From positions 1-18,825 of the forward strand of contig JBFOMB010000056.1 in NCBI GenBank assembly GCA_040830545.1: DNA of 18,825 bases, read 5' to 3'. Below are positions 7,240 through 14,090 of the stretch, piece by piece. The position numbers and the translations under genes are program-made. The stretch is from HXMU1420-2 sp040830545 (GTDB taxonomy: Bacteria; Pseudomonadota; Alphaproteobacteria; Rhodobacterales; Rhodobacteraceae). The notes below the pieces were generated by a model. The model ran no database searches and was not told the DNA's origin. It worked only from the letters and a program-made list of their open reading frames with translations. Positions within the stretch are counted from its first letter, which is position 1. Each line of letters starts with the position of its first letter.

Positions 7240-7644
7240 CTACGGCACGTAGAATGTGGCCGTTGCGGTTGCAACAGCCTTGCCGCTTTCCTCTTCTGTC
7301 ATCTCGGCCTTGGTGAATACCAACGCGCGGCCCGCGCGCACCACTTCTGCCCGGCAAAGGATCGCCGTGCCCTTCCCGGGGCGCAAAAATTGCGTGTCCA
7401 GGTTGGTGGTCGCCAGTGGTACAAATTCGTCTTTGTGAGCGATGGCGGCCAGCACCATTGAGGTATCGGCCAGGGCGGCCAAAGCCTGTCCAGAGACAAT
7501 CCCACCAACTCGTGCCAGATCGGGCGTCAGTGGCATCCGAACCAGCACGTGATGCGCGTCAGCTGCCTTCACTTCGGGTTTTAACGCCACTACCCAATTG
7601 ACAAAATTCTCCTGCAGCAGTTTCTGCAGATCATCCGTGGGCAG
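7240..7644 (-). CDS. PaaI-like hotdog thioesterase, probable CTG start
   Basis: The 134-residue product is a hotdog-fold thioesterase of the PaaI/DUF4442-like type. It hydrolyses acyl-CoA or similar thioesters; the actual substrate is unknown. The segment PDLARVGGIVSGQALAALADTSM corresponds to the family's active-site helix. The usual HGG is VGG here, as in several PaaI relatives. LDTQFLRPGKGTAILCRAEVVRAGRALVF forms the following strands. No ATG, GTG or TTG exists between the upstream gene's stop and the start of homology. The only plausible start is CTG at 7644, with GGGGAG eight bases ahead of it. An ACG two codons on sits where a family member would have ATG, so a mutated start is an alternative. 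The gene lies 44 bases after the secreted hypothetical protein and likely shares its transcript. Confidence 0.8.
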   Translation of the reverse strand: MPTDDLQKLLQENFVNWVVALKPEVKAADAHHVLVRMPLTPDLARVGGIVSGQALAALADTSMVLAAIAHKDEFVPLATTNLDTQFLRPGKGTAILCRAEVVRAGRALVFTKAEMTEEESGKAVATATATFYVP

Positions 7645-7687
7645 GTCGCGGTCTCCCCGTTTGGGCCGTACCCTAGCGGCCGGGCAC

Positions 7688-8254
7688 CTACTGCGCCAGC
7701 GTCTTCGATTTGCCGATGGAAATGGCAAAGGCCGTCTGACAGGTCCGCACTTCCTGAAAGGCCCGGAACGACCCCCGCAGCGGATAACGGCCCAGCGGTC
7801 CACCTTCGTGGCTCCATTCCATGTAGGACTTGCGCTGGAACTCTGACACAAAGCGGTTGGCCTGTTCCGAGTCCGCGTCGATCAGGAAATTCATCCCCGG
7901 AAAACTGTCGATCACCAGCCCGGCCATGCTGACGGACCATGGTGTTTCCCGTCCGAACCGAACCGAGGCCGCGTAGGTTTCGCCTGCCTTCATCTCGGAC
8001 CAATGCGGGTCCAACAGGGTCACGTCCAGCATCAACCGGGGCCCGCGCCCGTCAAAGCCGATGAAAAATGCCGTGTCGCCATCAAATACGGCAAAGGCCT
8101 GGCACCCTTCGGCCCCAGGGTAATAAGAGATGTCCCAGCGCCCGATTGTCTTCCAGGGTTTCGTGTCCGCTACAGCAGGCACAGCCCAGCACACCAGCAA
8201 CGCAAACCACGCCGCCAGTGCCATTCTCCGGCCCGTCCATATCCCACTGTCCAT
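7688..8254 (-). CDS. Secreted hypothetical protein
   Basis: I do not recognise a named family. The 188-residue product, if started at the ATG at 8254, has a signal peptide with hydrophobic core MALAAWFALLVCWAVPAVA at residues 11-29 and cleavage before DTKPW. The mature part is rich in aromatic residues and has two Cys, at 51 and 172, that could form a disulfide. Strand-like segments include AFAVFDGDTAFFIGFDGRG and ETYAASVRFGRETPWSV, suggesting a periplasmic beta protein. The start at 8254 is preferred because GGGGGAAG precedes it. The ATG at 8224 is a possible alternative that still keeps the leader. The longer frame reaching further upstream has no supporting signal. It is divergent from the small lipoprotein gene, with 265 bases between them that hold a few AT-rich tracts and no further gene. 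Confidence 0.65.
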   Translation of the reverse strand: MDSGIWTGRRMALAAWFALLVCWAVPAVADTKPWKTIGRWDISYYPGAEGCQAFAVFDGDTAFFIGFDGRGPRLMLDVTLLDPHWSEMKAGETYAASVRFGRETPWSVSMAGLVIDSFPGMNFLIDADSEQANRFVSEFQRKSYMEWSHEGGPLGRYPLRGSFRAFQEVRTCQTAFAISIGKSKTLAQ

Positions 8255-8519
8255 CTTCCCCCAACGCCTGAGCGCGCCACTTCGGGTTATCGTCCGGCTG
8301 ACTATATCCCGAACGCAAGCTCTGCCAAGCGCAGGCCACATTTGATTCGCTTTGACGTTGCAAATCGCGAAAAACTGGCATCAAAGCCTTGGATTCATTC
8401 AAATTGTTTCCAAAAATCCGGTGTCCCGCCGCGAATTTGCCACGCTTTGGTCACGGTGCTTGGGATTGCGATCCCCCTCGGTCATGGTGCGTTTCGAAAC
8501 CTAGAACGGGGAAAAGACC

Positions 8520-8690
8520 ATGAAAATCGTATGGGTCGCATTGTGTGCCAGCGTTGTTCTTTCGGCCTGCACCGCCACCAGTCTGACGCCGAATGAACAG
8601 GCGCTGAAGCCCGCCTGTTCCGCTGGTGATCTGGGCGCATGTTCGGAAATCGGGCACATGGTGCGCGAGCGTAAGGGCTTTGGCTGGTAA
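8520..8690 (+). CDS. Small lipoprotein with Sel1-like Cys motif
   Basis: This 56-codon gene is below usual length cut-offs. GGGGAAAAG lies just before the ATG. The product has a leader MKIVWVALCASVVL and a lipobox LSAC with the lipidated Cys at residue 17. The mature part, about 40 residues, contains CSAGDLGACSEIGHM (33-47). This pattern of C-x(7)-C with G-D-x-x-A-C resembles one unit of Cys-rich Sel1 repeats. The peptide ends after VRERKGFGW with a TAA. A single repeat is too short for a stable Sel1 solenoid, so it may be a minimal lipoprotein relative or a fragment. The composition and lipobox make random occurrence unlikely. Confidence 0.75.
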   Translation: MKIVWVALCASVVLSACTATSLTPNEQALKPACSAGDLGACSEIGHMVRERKGFGW

Positions 8691-8702
8691 AACGGGCGAT
8701 CC

Positions 8703-8754
8703 CCGCAGAATCCAACCGCAGCCCCGGACCTGATCCGGGGCCTCATTTCTGCGG
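8703..8754. terminator. REP module within an outer stem, between convergent genes
   Basis: CCGCAGAA (8703-8710) pairs with TTCTGCGG (8747-8754), enclosing a copy of REP module A with stems CCCCGG and CCGGGG (8722-8740). The element lies between the small lipoprotein gene and the convergent 140-residue hypothetical gene, 12 bases from each stop. It is a good candidate bidirectional terminator, although no long U-tract is present. Confidence 0.6.
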
Positions 8755-8766
8755 CTTCTGACTTGT

Positions 8767-9189
8767 CTATTCGCCGGACCGGTCCGCTGCGTTTTTCAGC
8801 ATCCGGTCGGCCTTTTTGCGCACCAGAACTGACCGCAGATCGTGCATTGCCAACAACAGCCGGTCGGTGATGTCCTCCAGTTGCGCATCTGACGCCCGCG
8901 ACTGGGCCCAATGGGTCGTGGTGTTCAGATAGTCGATGGCGCGGTGGATGTCGTCAATGTCCCGCTGCGCCAGCAAAGCGGTGCGCGCAGCCATCCATGA
9001 CTTGATCTCGTCCAGGTCCCGCTCACTCAACTCGCGCTGGCCATGCGGTTTAATCTCGCCATTGCGGATGTTCACCACCGCGATCTGGTCCATCTCGATC
9101 CGGCGCTGCCGGTTTTCCGTGTCCACACGAAACACAAAGGCCCCGTTGTCACGGACACGGAAGTAATAGTCGGGGAGCTCGGTACTCAT
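8767..9189 (-). CDS. Conserved hypothetical protein, aminotransferase operon
   Basis: The 140-residue product has no signal peptide or membrane segment. The first part (1-50) looks like an all-beta segment, with YYFRVRDNGAFVFRVDTENRQRRIEMDQIAVVNIRNGEI. The rest is predicted mainly helical, with the long helix-like stretch DIHRAIDYLNTTTHWAQSRA and a charged C-terminus. I do not recognise the family. AAAGGAACGGG immediately precedes the ATG. Only nine bases separate it from the aminotransferase stop, so both are almost certainly one transcript. A function in nitrogen metabolism would be guesswork. The gene is likely restricted to related alphaproteobacteria. Confidence 0.8.
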   Translation of the reverse strand: MSTELPDYYFRVRDNGAFVFRVDTENRQRRIEMDQIAVVNIRNGEIKPHGQRELSERDLDEIKSWMAARTALLAQRDIDDIHRAIDYLNTTTHWAQSRASDAQLEDITDRLLLAMHDLRSVLVRKKADRMLKNAADRSGE

Positions 9190-9198
9190 CCCGTTCCT

Positions 9199-10401
9199 TT
9201 ACACCAGTGCGGCGCAAAAGGCCTGAATTCTTGTGCAGGCCTCCTTCAGCGCCTCATCCGATGTGGCATAGCTGATACGGAAATTCGGGCTGAGGCCGAA
9301 GGCCGCGCCAAACACCACGGCGACGTTGGCCTCTTCCAGCAGGGCCGTGGCAAAGGCTTCGTCGTTTTCGATCAATGTCCCGCCAGCAGAGGTTTTGCCG
9401 ATCAGGCCAGAAATCGAGGGGTATACATAGAACGCCCCTTCCGGCACCGGGCAGGTTATCCCGTCGATCTCGCTCAGCATCGACACCACCAGATCACGGC
9501 GGCGCTGGAACACCTCGTTGTTCGGTGCCAGGAAATCCTGCGTGCCGTTCAACGCCTCAACCGCCGCCCACTGGCTGACCGAACAGGGGTTCGACGTGCT
9601 TTGCGACTGGACCTTGCGCATGGCCTTGATCAACTCCTCAGGCCCCGCCGCATAGCCGATCCGCCAGCCCGTCATGGCATAGGCCTTGGACACACCGTTG
9701 CAGGTCAGCGTGCGCTCATACAGCGCCGGTTCCACCTGCGCGGGCGTGCAGAACTCGAAATCGTCATAGGCCAGGTGTTCGTACATGTCGTCGGTCATCA
9801 CCCAGACATGCGGATGACGCATCAGCACATCGGTCAGCGCCTTCAGTTCCTCGCGCGAATACCCCGCTCCGGTCGGGTTTGAGGGCGAGTTGAAGATGAA
9901 CCATTTGGTCTTGGGTGTGATCGCCGCCTCCAACTGATCCGGGGTCAGCTTAAATCCGGTCTGGATCGACGCCTCTGCAATCACCGGCTCGCCACCGGCC
10001 AGCAGGACCATATCCGGGTAGCTGACCCAGTAGGGGGCAGGGATCACCACCTCGTCCCCCTCGTTCAAGGTCGCCATCAGAGCGTTGTACAGGATCTGCT
10101 TGCCGCCGGTTCCCACGCTGACCTGCGCGGGCGTATAGCTCAACCCGTTATCGCGCTGGAACTTGTCGCAGATCGCCTGCTTCAGCTCCATGATGCCGTC
10201 GGGATCGGTGTACTTCGTCTTGCCCGCCGCAATCGCAGCAACCGCCGCATCCTTGATGTTCTGCGGTGTGTCAAAATCCGGCTCACCCGCGCCCAGGCCA
10301 ATCACATCCTTCCCGGCAGCCTTGAGTTCGCGCGCCTTGGCGCTCACAGCGATGGTCGGGGACGGTTTGACGCGAGACAATGTCGCAGAGAGAAAGGTCA
10401 T
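9199..10401 (-). CDS. aatA: Pyridoxal-phosphate aspartate aminotransferase (class I, subgroup Ib)
   Basis: The 400-residue protein is a class I PLP-dependent aminotransferase interconverting aspartate/oxaloacetate and glutamate/2-oxoglutarate. Visible landmarks are GAGEPDFDTP at 37-46, SNPTG with N175 that contacts the PLP ring, DDMYEHL with D204 and Y207, the PLP-binding lysine K239 in GVSKAYAMTGWR, and R375 in FRISYA that binds the substrate carboxylate. KYTDPDG (63-69) is typical of subgroup Ib. Activity toward prephenate or aromatic substrates cannot be excluded. The start is the ATG giving MTFLSATLSRVKPSPT. A much longer in-frame extension overlaps the divergent regulator gene antisense and is not real. 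Shine-Dalgarno pairing is weak. The gene is divergent from the HTH regulator, with a 109-base spacer that should hold promoters for both. Confidence 0.95.
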   Translation of the reverse strand: MTFLSATLSRVKPSPTIAVSAKARELKAAGKDVIGLGAGEPDFDTPQNIKDAAVAAIAAGKTKYTDPDGIMELKQAICDKFQRDNGLSYTPAQVSVGTGGKQILYNALMATLNEGDEVVIPAPYWVSYPDMVLLAGGEPVIAEASIQTGFKLTPDQLEAAITPKTKWFIFNSPSNPTGAGYSREELKALTDVLMRHPHVWVMTDDMYEHLAYDDFEFCTPAQVEPALYERTLTCNGVSKAYAMTGWRIGYAAGPEELIKAMRKVQSQSTSNPCSVSQWAAVEALNGTQDFLAPNNEVFQRRRDLVVSMLSEIDGITCPVPEGAFYVYPSISGLIGKTSAGGTLIENDEAFATALLEEANVAVVFGAAFGLSPNFRISYATSDEALKEACTRIQAFCAALV

Positions 10402-10510
10402 GGGGGCACCAGTTTGTATGTTGATACCGAAAGTCATAGGGTGCCGCCGACAGGCGATCAAGCGGCGAAAACCGCTTTGGCGACAACAGGCAAAGACTGA
10501 AGGAACGGGC

Positions 10511-10903
10511 ATGACGGAAAACGACGCAGACTGGTTCGGACCGGACGCCGCCACCTTCGGGGATCGCGTGGCTGGTGCGCGTGAAGCTGCTGATATGACA
10601 CAGGCGCAACTGGCCCGACGTCTCGGCGTGAAAAAGGCCACGGTGGACGGCTGGGAACAGGACATGTCCGAACCTCGCGCGAACAAGCTTTCGATGATGG
10701 CAGGCGTACTGAACGTCTCCATCATGTGGCTGCTGACCGGTGAGGGCGAAGGCGCGGTGCTGCCCGAGGACGGGGATGACTCCGAGTCCTCCGAATTCAG
10801 GGCGATCCTAGCCGAAATGCGCGTCATCCGGAACGAAATGCGCGCCAGCGGCGAAAAACTCGCGCGTCTTGAAAAGCGGCTGCGCGGGATGTCCGCGGCG
10901 TGA
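10511..10903 (+). CDS. HTH-type XRE family regulator
   Basis: The 130-residue product carries a Cro/CI-type helix-turn-helix at about residues 16-75, with MTQAQLARRLGVKKATVDGWEQ as the DNA-binding core. After an acidic stretch (80-92) a charged C-terminal helix (94-127) with a heptad-like pattern may mediate oligomerisation. AAGGA lies eight bases before the ATG. Its stop codon overlaps the start of sdhE in a GTGA arrangement, so the two are translationally coupled. The gene is divergent from the aminotransferase gene, and regulation of that promoter is a plausible but untested inference. The target cannot be read from the sequence. Confidence 0.88.
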   Translation: MTENDADWFGPDAATFGDRVAGAREAADMTQAQLARRLGVKKATVDGWEQDMSEPRANKLSMMAGVLNVSIMWLLTGEGEGAVLPEDGDDSESSEFRAILAEMRVIRNEMRASGEKLARLEKRLRGMSAA

Positions 10904-11157
10904 GCGAAACGGCTGAAATCCGGCTGAAACGGCTCCACATGCGCTCCATGCGGCGCGGGATCAAGGAGATGGATATTCTCCTTTCAGCCTATGCCGAGGC
11001 ACATCTGGCATCCTTGAGTGCTGCCGAACTGGACCTTTACGAAGCGTTGCTGGACGAAAACGATCAGGACCTGTTGTCCTGGGTCACCGGCCAGACCGCG
11101 GCCCCGGAACGGTTTACCAGCCTGATCACCCGTATCTCGCAAATGTTCCAGGGCTGA
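10900..11157 (+). CDS. sdhE: Succinate dehydrogenase assembly factor SdhE
   Basis: SdhE helps insert covalent FAD into the flavoprotein subunit SdhA of succinate dehydrogenase. The 85-residue product is the expected size and has the family signature RRGIKEMD at about 18-25, which contains the RGxxE motif needed for flavinylation. The remainder is a small all-helical bundle, and the C-terminal WVTGQ segment is also family-like. Translation starts at GTG overlapping the upstream HTH stop by four bases. No succinate dehydrogenase genes are in the window, so it acts in trans. Coupling to a regulator rather than to sdh genes is notable. A convergent hypothetical gene follows after 69 bases. Confidence 0.93.
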   Translation: MSETAEIRLKRLHMRSMRRGIKEMDILLSAYAEAHLASLSAAELDLYEALLDENDQDLLSWVTGQTAAPERFTSLITRISQMFQG

Positions 11158-11226
11158 CCACTCAAACACCTGCCCAACCCGGATCCGGTCGCGCAACGGC
11201 AATACAGCAGGCCGCGAACGGATACG

Positions 11227-11772
11227 CTACGCCTTGGCGACCATGTTCCAGACCAGCGACGAAACACCGACATCGGTGTTGTCGACAACCGGTTCATGTG
11301 GGACAGGCATCCAGGCCATCAGGTCGAGCATCGCGTCTTCGAAACCTTGCGCGGGCCACTCATCCACCAATGAACCATATCGCACCATGGTAATTTCGTA
11401 CCCATTTTCACGATACGCGACGAAGACGTAATTGTACTCCGGGTCTGAATTCACCAGCCGATCCGCAAGGGCGCGCACCTGTGCATCCTCTTCCCGGTTT
11501 GGCGCTTTGGGCTCGTAGGCTTCGATCATCAGGTCGAGCGATTGAACCATATCAGCAAAAGACAGCGGTTTGGGGAACACACGGGGCCAATGCGTAGAGG
11601 ACATTGTTGAATAGGCGGCAATCCATCCCTCTGCCAACCGCGCGGCGACGATGACCCTTTGCATGTGATAGCCCAGCCGGTCCGTCAGCCGTTTGATCTC
11701 GGCCTTTTCCTGCGGATCGTTCGGCGGGCCAAACGGCACAGGCATCGCGCTTTTCTTATACTTGGAAAACAT
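11227..11772 (-). CDS. Cytoplasmic hypothetical protein
   Basis: I do not recognise this 181-residue product. It has no signal peptide or membrane helix. The N-terminus is basic (MFSKYKKSAMPVPFGPP). A helix-rich middle (20-110) contains EKAEIKRLTDRLGYHMQRVIVAARLAEG. The C-terminal part (112-180) looks mixed, with YNYVFVAYRENGYEITMVRYGSL as probable strands. It ends in WMPVPHEPVVDNTDVGVSS. The start at 11772 is preferred because GAGGCGGAACGAG immediately precedes it. An ATG 15 bases upstream in the same frame is a close alternative. It is convergent with sdhE. A longer upstream frame has no family features. Downstream of the HTH-SdhE pair there is no obvious functional link. Confidence 0.65.
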   Translation of the reverse strand: MFSKYKKSAMPVPFGPPNDPQEKAEIKRLTDRLGYHMQRVIVAARLAEGWIAAYSTMSSTHWPRVFPKPLSFADMVQSLDLMIEAYEPKAPNREEDAQVRALADRLVNSDPEYNYVFVAYRENGYEITMVRYGSLVDEWPAQGFEDAMLDLMAWMPVPHEPVVDNTDVGVSSLVWNMVAKA

Positions 11773-11953
11773 CTCGTTCCGCCTCATGCTCGTCTGGAAA
11801 TGACGCTCCGTTGCGGATGGCATGGCATTGCGGCGATCATGGGGCCGCTCAAGGCCAGTCTTAGGGCCGGTGATATGGCTTCGAAACCAGGCAAGACTGA
11901 AAGGCACGAGATTTCCAGCCATTGCCACGCAACGCTGATCTCCGGCGCCAACA

Positions 11954-11979
11954 CAGCCCTGGACCTGATCCGGGGCCTC
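11954..11979. repeat. REP-like palindrome, single module
   Basis: This is a degenerate module A, CCCTGGACCTGATCCGGGGCCTC, where one G-T pair replaces a G-C pair in the stem. It lies in the 253-base gap between two minus-strand genes, 47 bases past the stop of the membrane-anchor gene. The rest of that gap contains no convincing gene. Confidence 0.65.
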
Positions 11980-12025
11980 TGGTCGAAAACAGCGCGCCCC
12001 GTCCAAAGGGCGCGCCGTCCCTGGC

Positions 12026-12637
12026 TTACTCGCCCCGCACGATCGCGCTGTACTCACCACGCAGTTTCAGCGTCACGGTGACCTCTCCCTTGCTGCGATT
12101 GCGCCAGAACCAGCCATGGTCCCCCGCAAAGGGCGTGGTGAAGCTGCCGCGCCCACGCTTGTCGCCCCGGCCTTTTTCATAGGACACGTTCTGCCCACCG
12201 GCATGGGCGTGAAGGTCGAAATTGATACGGCCCCCTTCGACAGTCCACGAATAGAAAAGCGTTGCGCCTTCTTCCATGGTTGCCTTGATTTCCGTCGACG
12301 CGCCGGGTTCCAGGGAAAAGACGATCTCGTCCTTCCAGGTTTCCTGGGCTTCCGCCGTTGACACGAACAGCCCGAATACGTCGTTCATCAGCGACGACTC
12401 TTCCTGCCCATGCGTGGCTGCATCAGCGGCCGCTTCCGCCGCTAACTGCTGCTTGATCTCGCCCATTTCGGTCAGGCCCAGCAGGGTGCCAACCCCGGTC
12501 GGGTCGCGCCCCAATTCGGCGGGCATATAGACCATCACGCCTATGGCCACCGCGCCAATGCTGGCAATCAGGGCGGACCGGCGCAGTTGCGATTTGGTGG
12601 GCAGGTCTTCGAGGTTCGGTTTTGGTGCGTTGTGCAT
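12026..12637 (-). CDS. Single-pass membrane-anchored periplasmic protein of the HupE operon
   Basis: The 203-residue protein belongs to a group annotated as transmembrane anchor protein beside HupE genes; its role is unknown. Residues 1-21 are cytoplasmic and basic. One membrane helix covers about 22-39. A helical, Ala-rich linker (59-97) follows. The C-terminal domain (about 100-203) is beta-rich, with HAHAGG at 143-148 and AGDHGWFWRN at 171-180 followed by VTVTLKLRGEY. This resembles GOLD-type domains, which bind lipids or partner proteins, but that is a pattern judgement. GGAG lies eight bases before the ATG. An in-frame TTG four codons upstream overlaps that site and is rejected. It is the last gene of a three-gene operon, 16 bases after the HupE-like gene. 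Confidence 0.85.
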   Translation of the reverse strand: MHNAPKPNLEDLPTKSQLRRSALIASIGAVAIGVMVYMPAELGRDPTGVGTLLGLTEMGEIKQQLAAEAAADAATHGQEESSLMNDVFGLFVSTAEAQETWKDEIVFSLEPGASTEIKATMEEGATLFYSWTVEGGRINFDLHAHAGGQNVSYEKGRGDKRGRGSFTTPFAGDHGWFWRNRSKGEVTVTLKLRGEYSAIVRGE

Positions 12638-12653
12638 GTCTGTCTCCAAAAAC

Positions 12654-13370
12654 TTATGCGCTGGCCACGAAGCCGGCGATTTGCTGTGCTGTCAGAAGGA
12701 TACCAAGGCCGACCATGACGACGTTTGCGTAGGTCGCCTGGCGCATGAAATTCGGGTTGTGTCGCCAATACCCCATGACGATCAGGATCACGAACAGGGC
12801 CGTCAGCTGGCCCAGTTCCACGCCCACGTTGAACGCCAGAAGGTTGGGCAACAGACCATCTTCATCAATCCGGTATTCCAGGATTTTCGAGGCGAGCCCC
12901 GTCCCGTGGAACAACCCGAAAATCAGGGTCGCGGCCTTGGTATTGGGCTGAACCCCGAACCACCTCTGGAACGCGCCGAGGTTGTCGAGCGCCTTGTAAA
13001 CAACGGACAGACCGATGATCGCGTCGATGATATAGGCGTTGATGCCCCAGCCGAACCATACGCCAAGCAGCATGGTGACCGAATGGCCAACCGCAAACAG
13101 GCTGACGTAAATCGCCACGTCTTTCATGTGGTAGAGGAAAAACACGACACCCAGCAGGAACAGGATGTGGTCATATCCCGTGATCATGTGCTTTGCGCCC
13201 AGATAGATGAACGGGATGACGTGAACGCCCCAGATTTCCTGGATATACCCGGCATCCCCCGGGGTGACGTCATGGGCAAGTGCCATGGTGGCCGACAGGC
13301 CAAGTAGTGTGAGAACGACGAACGCACCGCGCGCAAATCTGCGCCTGACGCCGTCAGAGACGGTTTTCAT
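12654..13370 (-). CDS. HupE/UreJ family membrane protein
   Basis: The 238-residue protein is of the HupE_UreJ_2 type. Members are proposed nickel or cobalt permeases or accessory proteins. A signal-like N-terminus ends at LATMALA, near residue 32, and is followed by HDVTPGDAGY. About six membrane helices follow. Conserved elements are GAKHMITGYDHILFLLGV (58-75), GHSVTMLLG (95-103), FGLFHGTGLA (151-160) and NVGVELGQ (181-188). The His residues H61, H68, H96 and H155 lie in or near helices and could coordinate metal. The ATG is chosen because CGGAG precedes it by nine bases, and it removes a basic non-leader extension. It follows the His-rich gene by 57 bases. No hydrogenase or urease genes are visible nearby, so the metal's user is unknown. 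Confidence 0.88.
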   Translation of the reverse strand: MKTVSDGVRRRFARGAFVVLTLLGLSATMALAHDVTPGDAGYIQEIWGVHVIPFIYLGAKHMITGYDHILFLLGVVFFLYHMKDVAIYVSLFAVGHSVTMLLGVWFGWGINAYIIDAIIGLSVVYKALDNLGAFQRWFGVQPNTKAATLIFGLFHGTGLASKILEYRIDEDGLLPNLLAFNVGVELGQLTALFVILIVMGYWRHNPNFMRQATYANVVMVGLGILLTAQQIAGFVASA

Positions 13371-13412
13371 GGAGTAACTCCGAATGTGTTTGAATGAGGG
13401 GTTGGTGTTCTT

Positions 13413-13426
13413 GCAGCGCAAGATCA
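13413..13426. other. Short hairpin at the His-rich/hupE junction
   Basis: TCTTGC-AGC-GCAAGA forms a 6-bp stem beginning immediately after the His-rich gene's stop. It lies about 43 bases before the HupE-like start. Without a U-tract it is not a convincing terminator; it may modulate relative expression. Confidence 0.3.
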
Positions 13427-13427
13427 C

Positions 13428-13781
13428 TCAAACACGCGGCGGTCGCTCTATCGGGAAGTGTCGCGATGGGCCCCGAGCCTTCACGCGAGGCCGCCAAACA
13501 TCTTCGGGCGCGGCGGCATAGGTCGGTGTGTATTCCGGCAGCAGATAGGCCTGACTGTGATCGTGGTCCGACGCGTCATGGTTGTGCCCGTGCATGGCCC
13601 ACAACAGATCCTCGGCAAACCCGTGTGAATGGCCGTGGTCCTCGACCATTTCCAGATGCTCGTGGATGGTTTCGAACACTGTGGGCGCATGGGTGAATGA
13701 GGGCAGGACCGACCACACGACCAGGGCCAGGCACGTGAACGCTGCCAAAACGGATGGCCAAAGGGGTGGTGTGTGTGTCAT
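13428..13781 (-). CDS. His-rich membrane-anchored protein of the HupE operon
   Basis: The 117-residue protein has one N-terminal membrane helix at about residues 8-27 (LWPSVLAAFTCLALVVWSVL). Between residues 40 and 75 ten of 36 residues are His, including DHGHSHG at 48-54, MHGHNHD at 63-69 and DHDHS at 72-76. A tail rich in Pro and basic residues ends it. The pattern of clustered His next to Asp and Glu is typical of periplasmic metal sponges or metallochaperones for Zn, Ni or Co. The ATG at 13781 is preferred over a GTG twelve codons upstream, although both have weak ribosome binding sites. It is the first of three genes on one strand, with HupE and the membrane-anchor protein following. I do not recognise a named family. 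Confidence 0.75.
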   Translation of the reverse strand: MTHTPPLWPSVLAAFTCLALVVWSVLPSFTHAPTVFETIHEHLEMVEDHGHSHGFAEDLLWAMHGHNHDASDHDHSQAYLLPEYTPTYAAAPEDVWRPRVKARGPSRHFPIERPPRV

Positions 13782-14090
13782 GGACCCGTTTTCTGAGCCG
13801 TCGAAAATTGCCTTCACTGCTCGTTACCGTCGGCAACACTGATGAACAAGCTTGCGCGGGACCGTGACCGCGGATTGTTGCCCAATCGTAATCAATCCTG
13901 CGATTCCGGTCCTATTTCGTTCGCCCGCAGAACATCCCCGAGCGCGATCCGGGGCCCCTGTACGCCAGAGGTCCCGAGTCAGGCCCGGGACTGCGAGGTG
14001 GCTGTGATCAGGTGCGTCGTCTTGGTCGAACGCGTCAGGGACGGGATCAGGCCGCGCTGAGCCAAATGACCAACACCCGGCTCTGCGGGA
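13782..14090. other. Gap between the HupE operon and the LysR gene
   Basis: This 309-base gap holds one REP pair and AT-poor flanking sequence. No convincing gene, tRNA or U-tract terminator is visible. The upstream region of the His-rich gene should contain its promoter, but I see no clear -10/-35 pair and no Zur-like palindrome. Confidence 0.5.
13935..13992. repeat. REP-like palindrome pair (BIME-like)
   Basis: A degenerate module A (CCCCGAGCGCGATCCGGGGCC) is followed by module B (GAGGTCCCGAGTC, then AGGCCCGGGACT). The order and opposite sense match the pairs beside the desaturase and serS genes. It lies between two minus-strand genes, close to the LysR gene end. Confidence 0.75.

Noticed and set aside
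10402..10938. N-terminal extension of the aminotransferase by 179 residues
   Set aside because: The added part is low-complexity, antisense to the HTH regulator and absent from the family, whose proteins begin at MTFLSATLSRVKPSPT-like sequence.
13782..13934. Zur or other metal-regulator box upstream of the His-rich gene
   Set aside because: I looked for AT-rich palindromes on both strands and found none convincing, so no operator is claimed.
13842..14060. 72-residue plus-strand frame between the HupE operon and the LysR gene
   Set aside because: It runs through the REP pair, has no ribosome binding site and shows repeat-derived composition.
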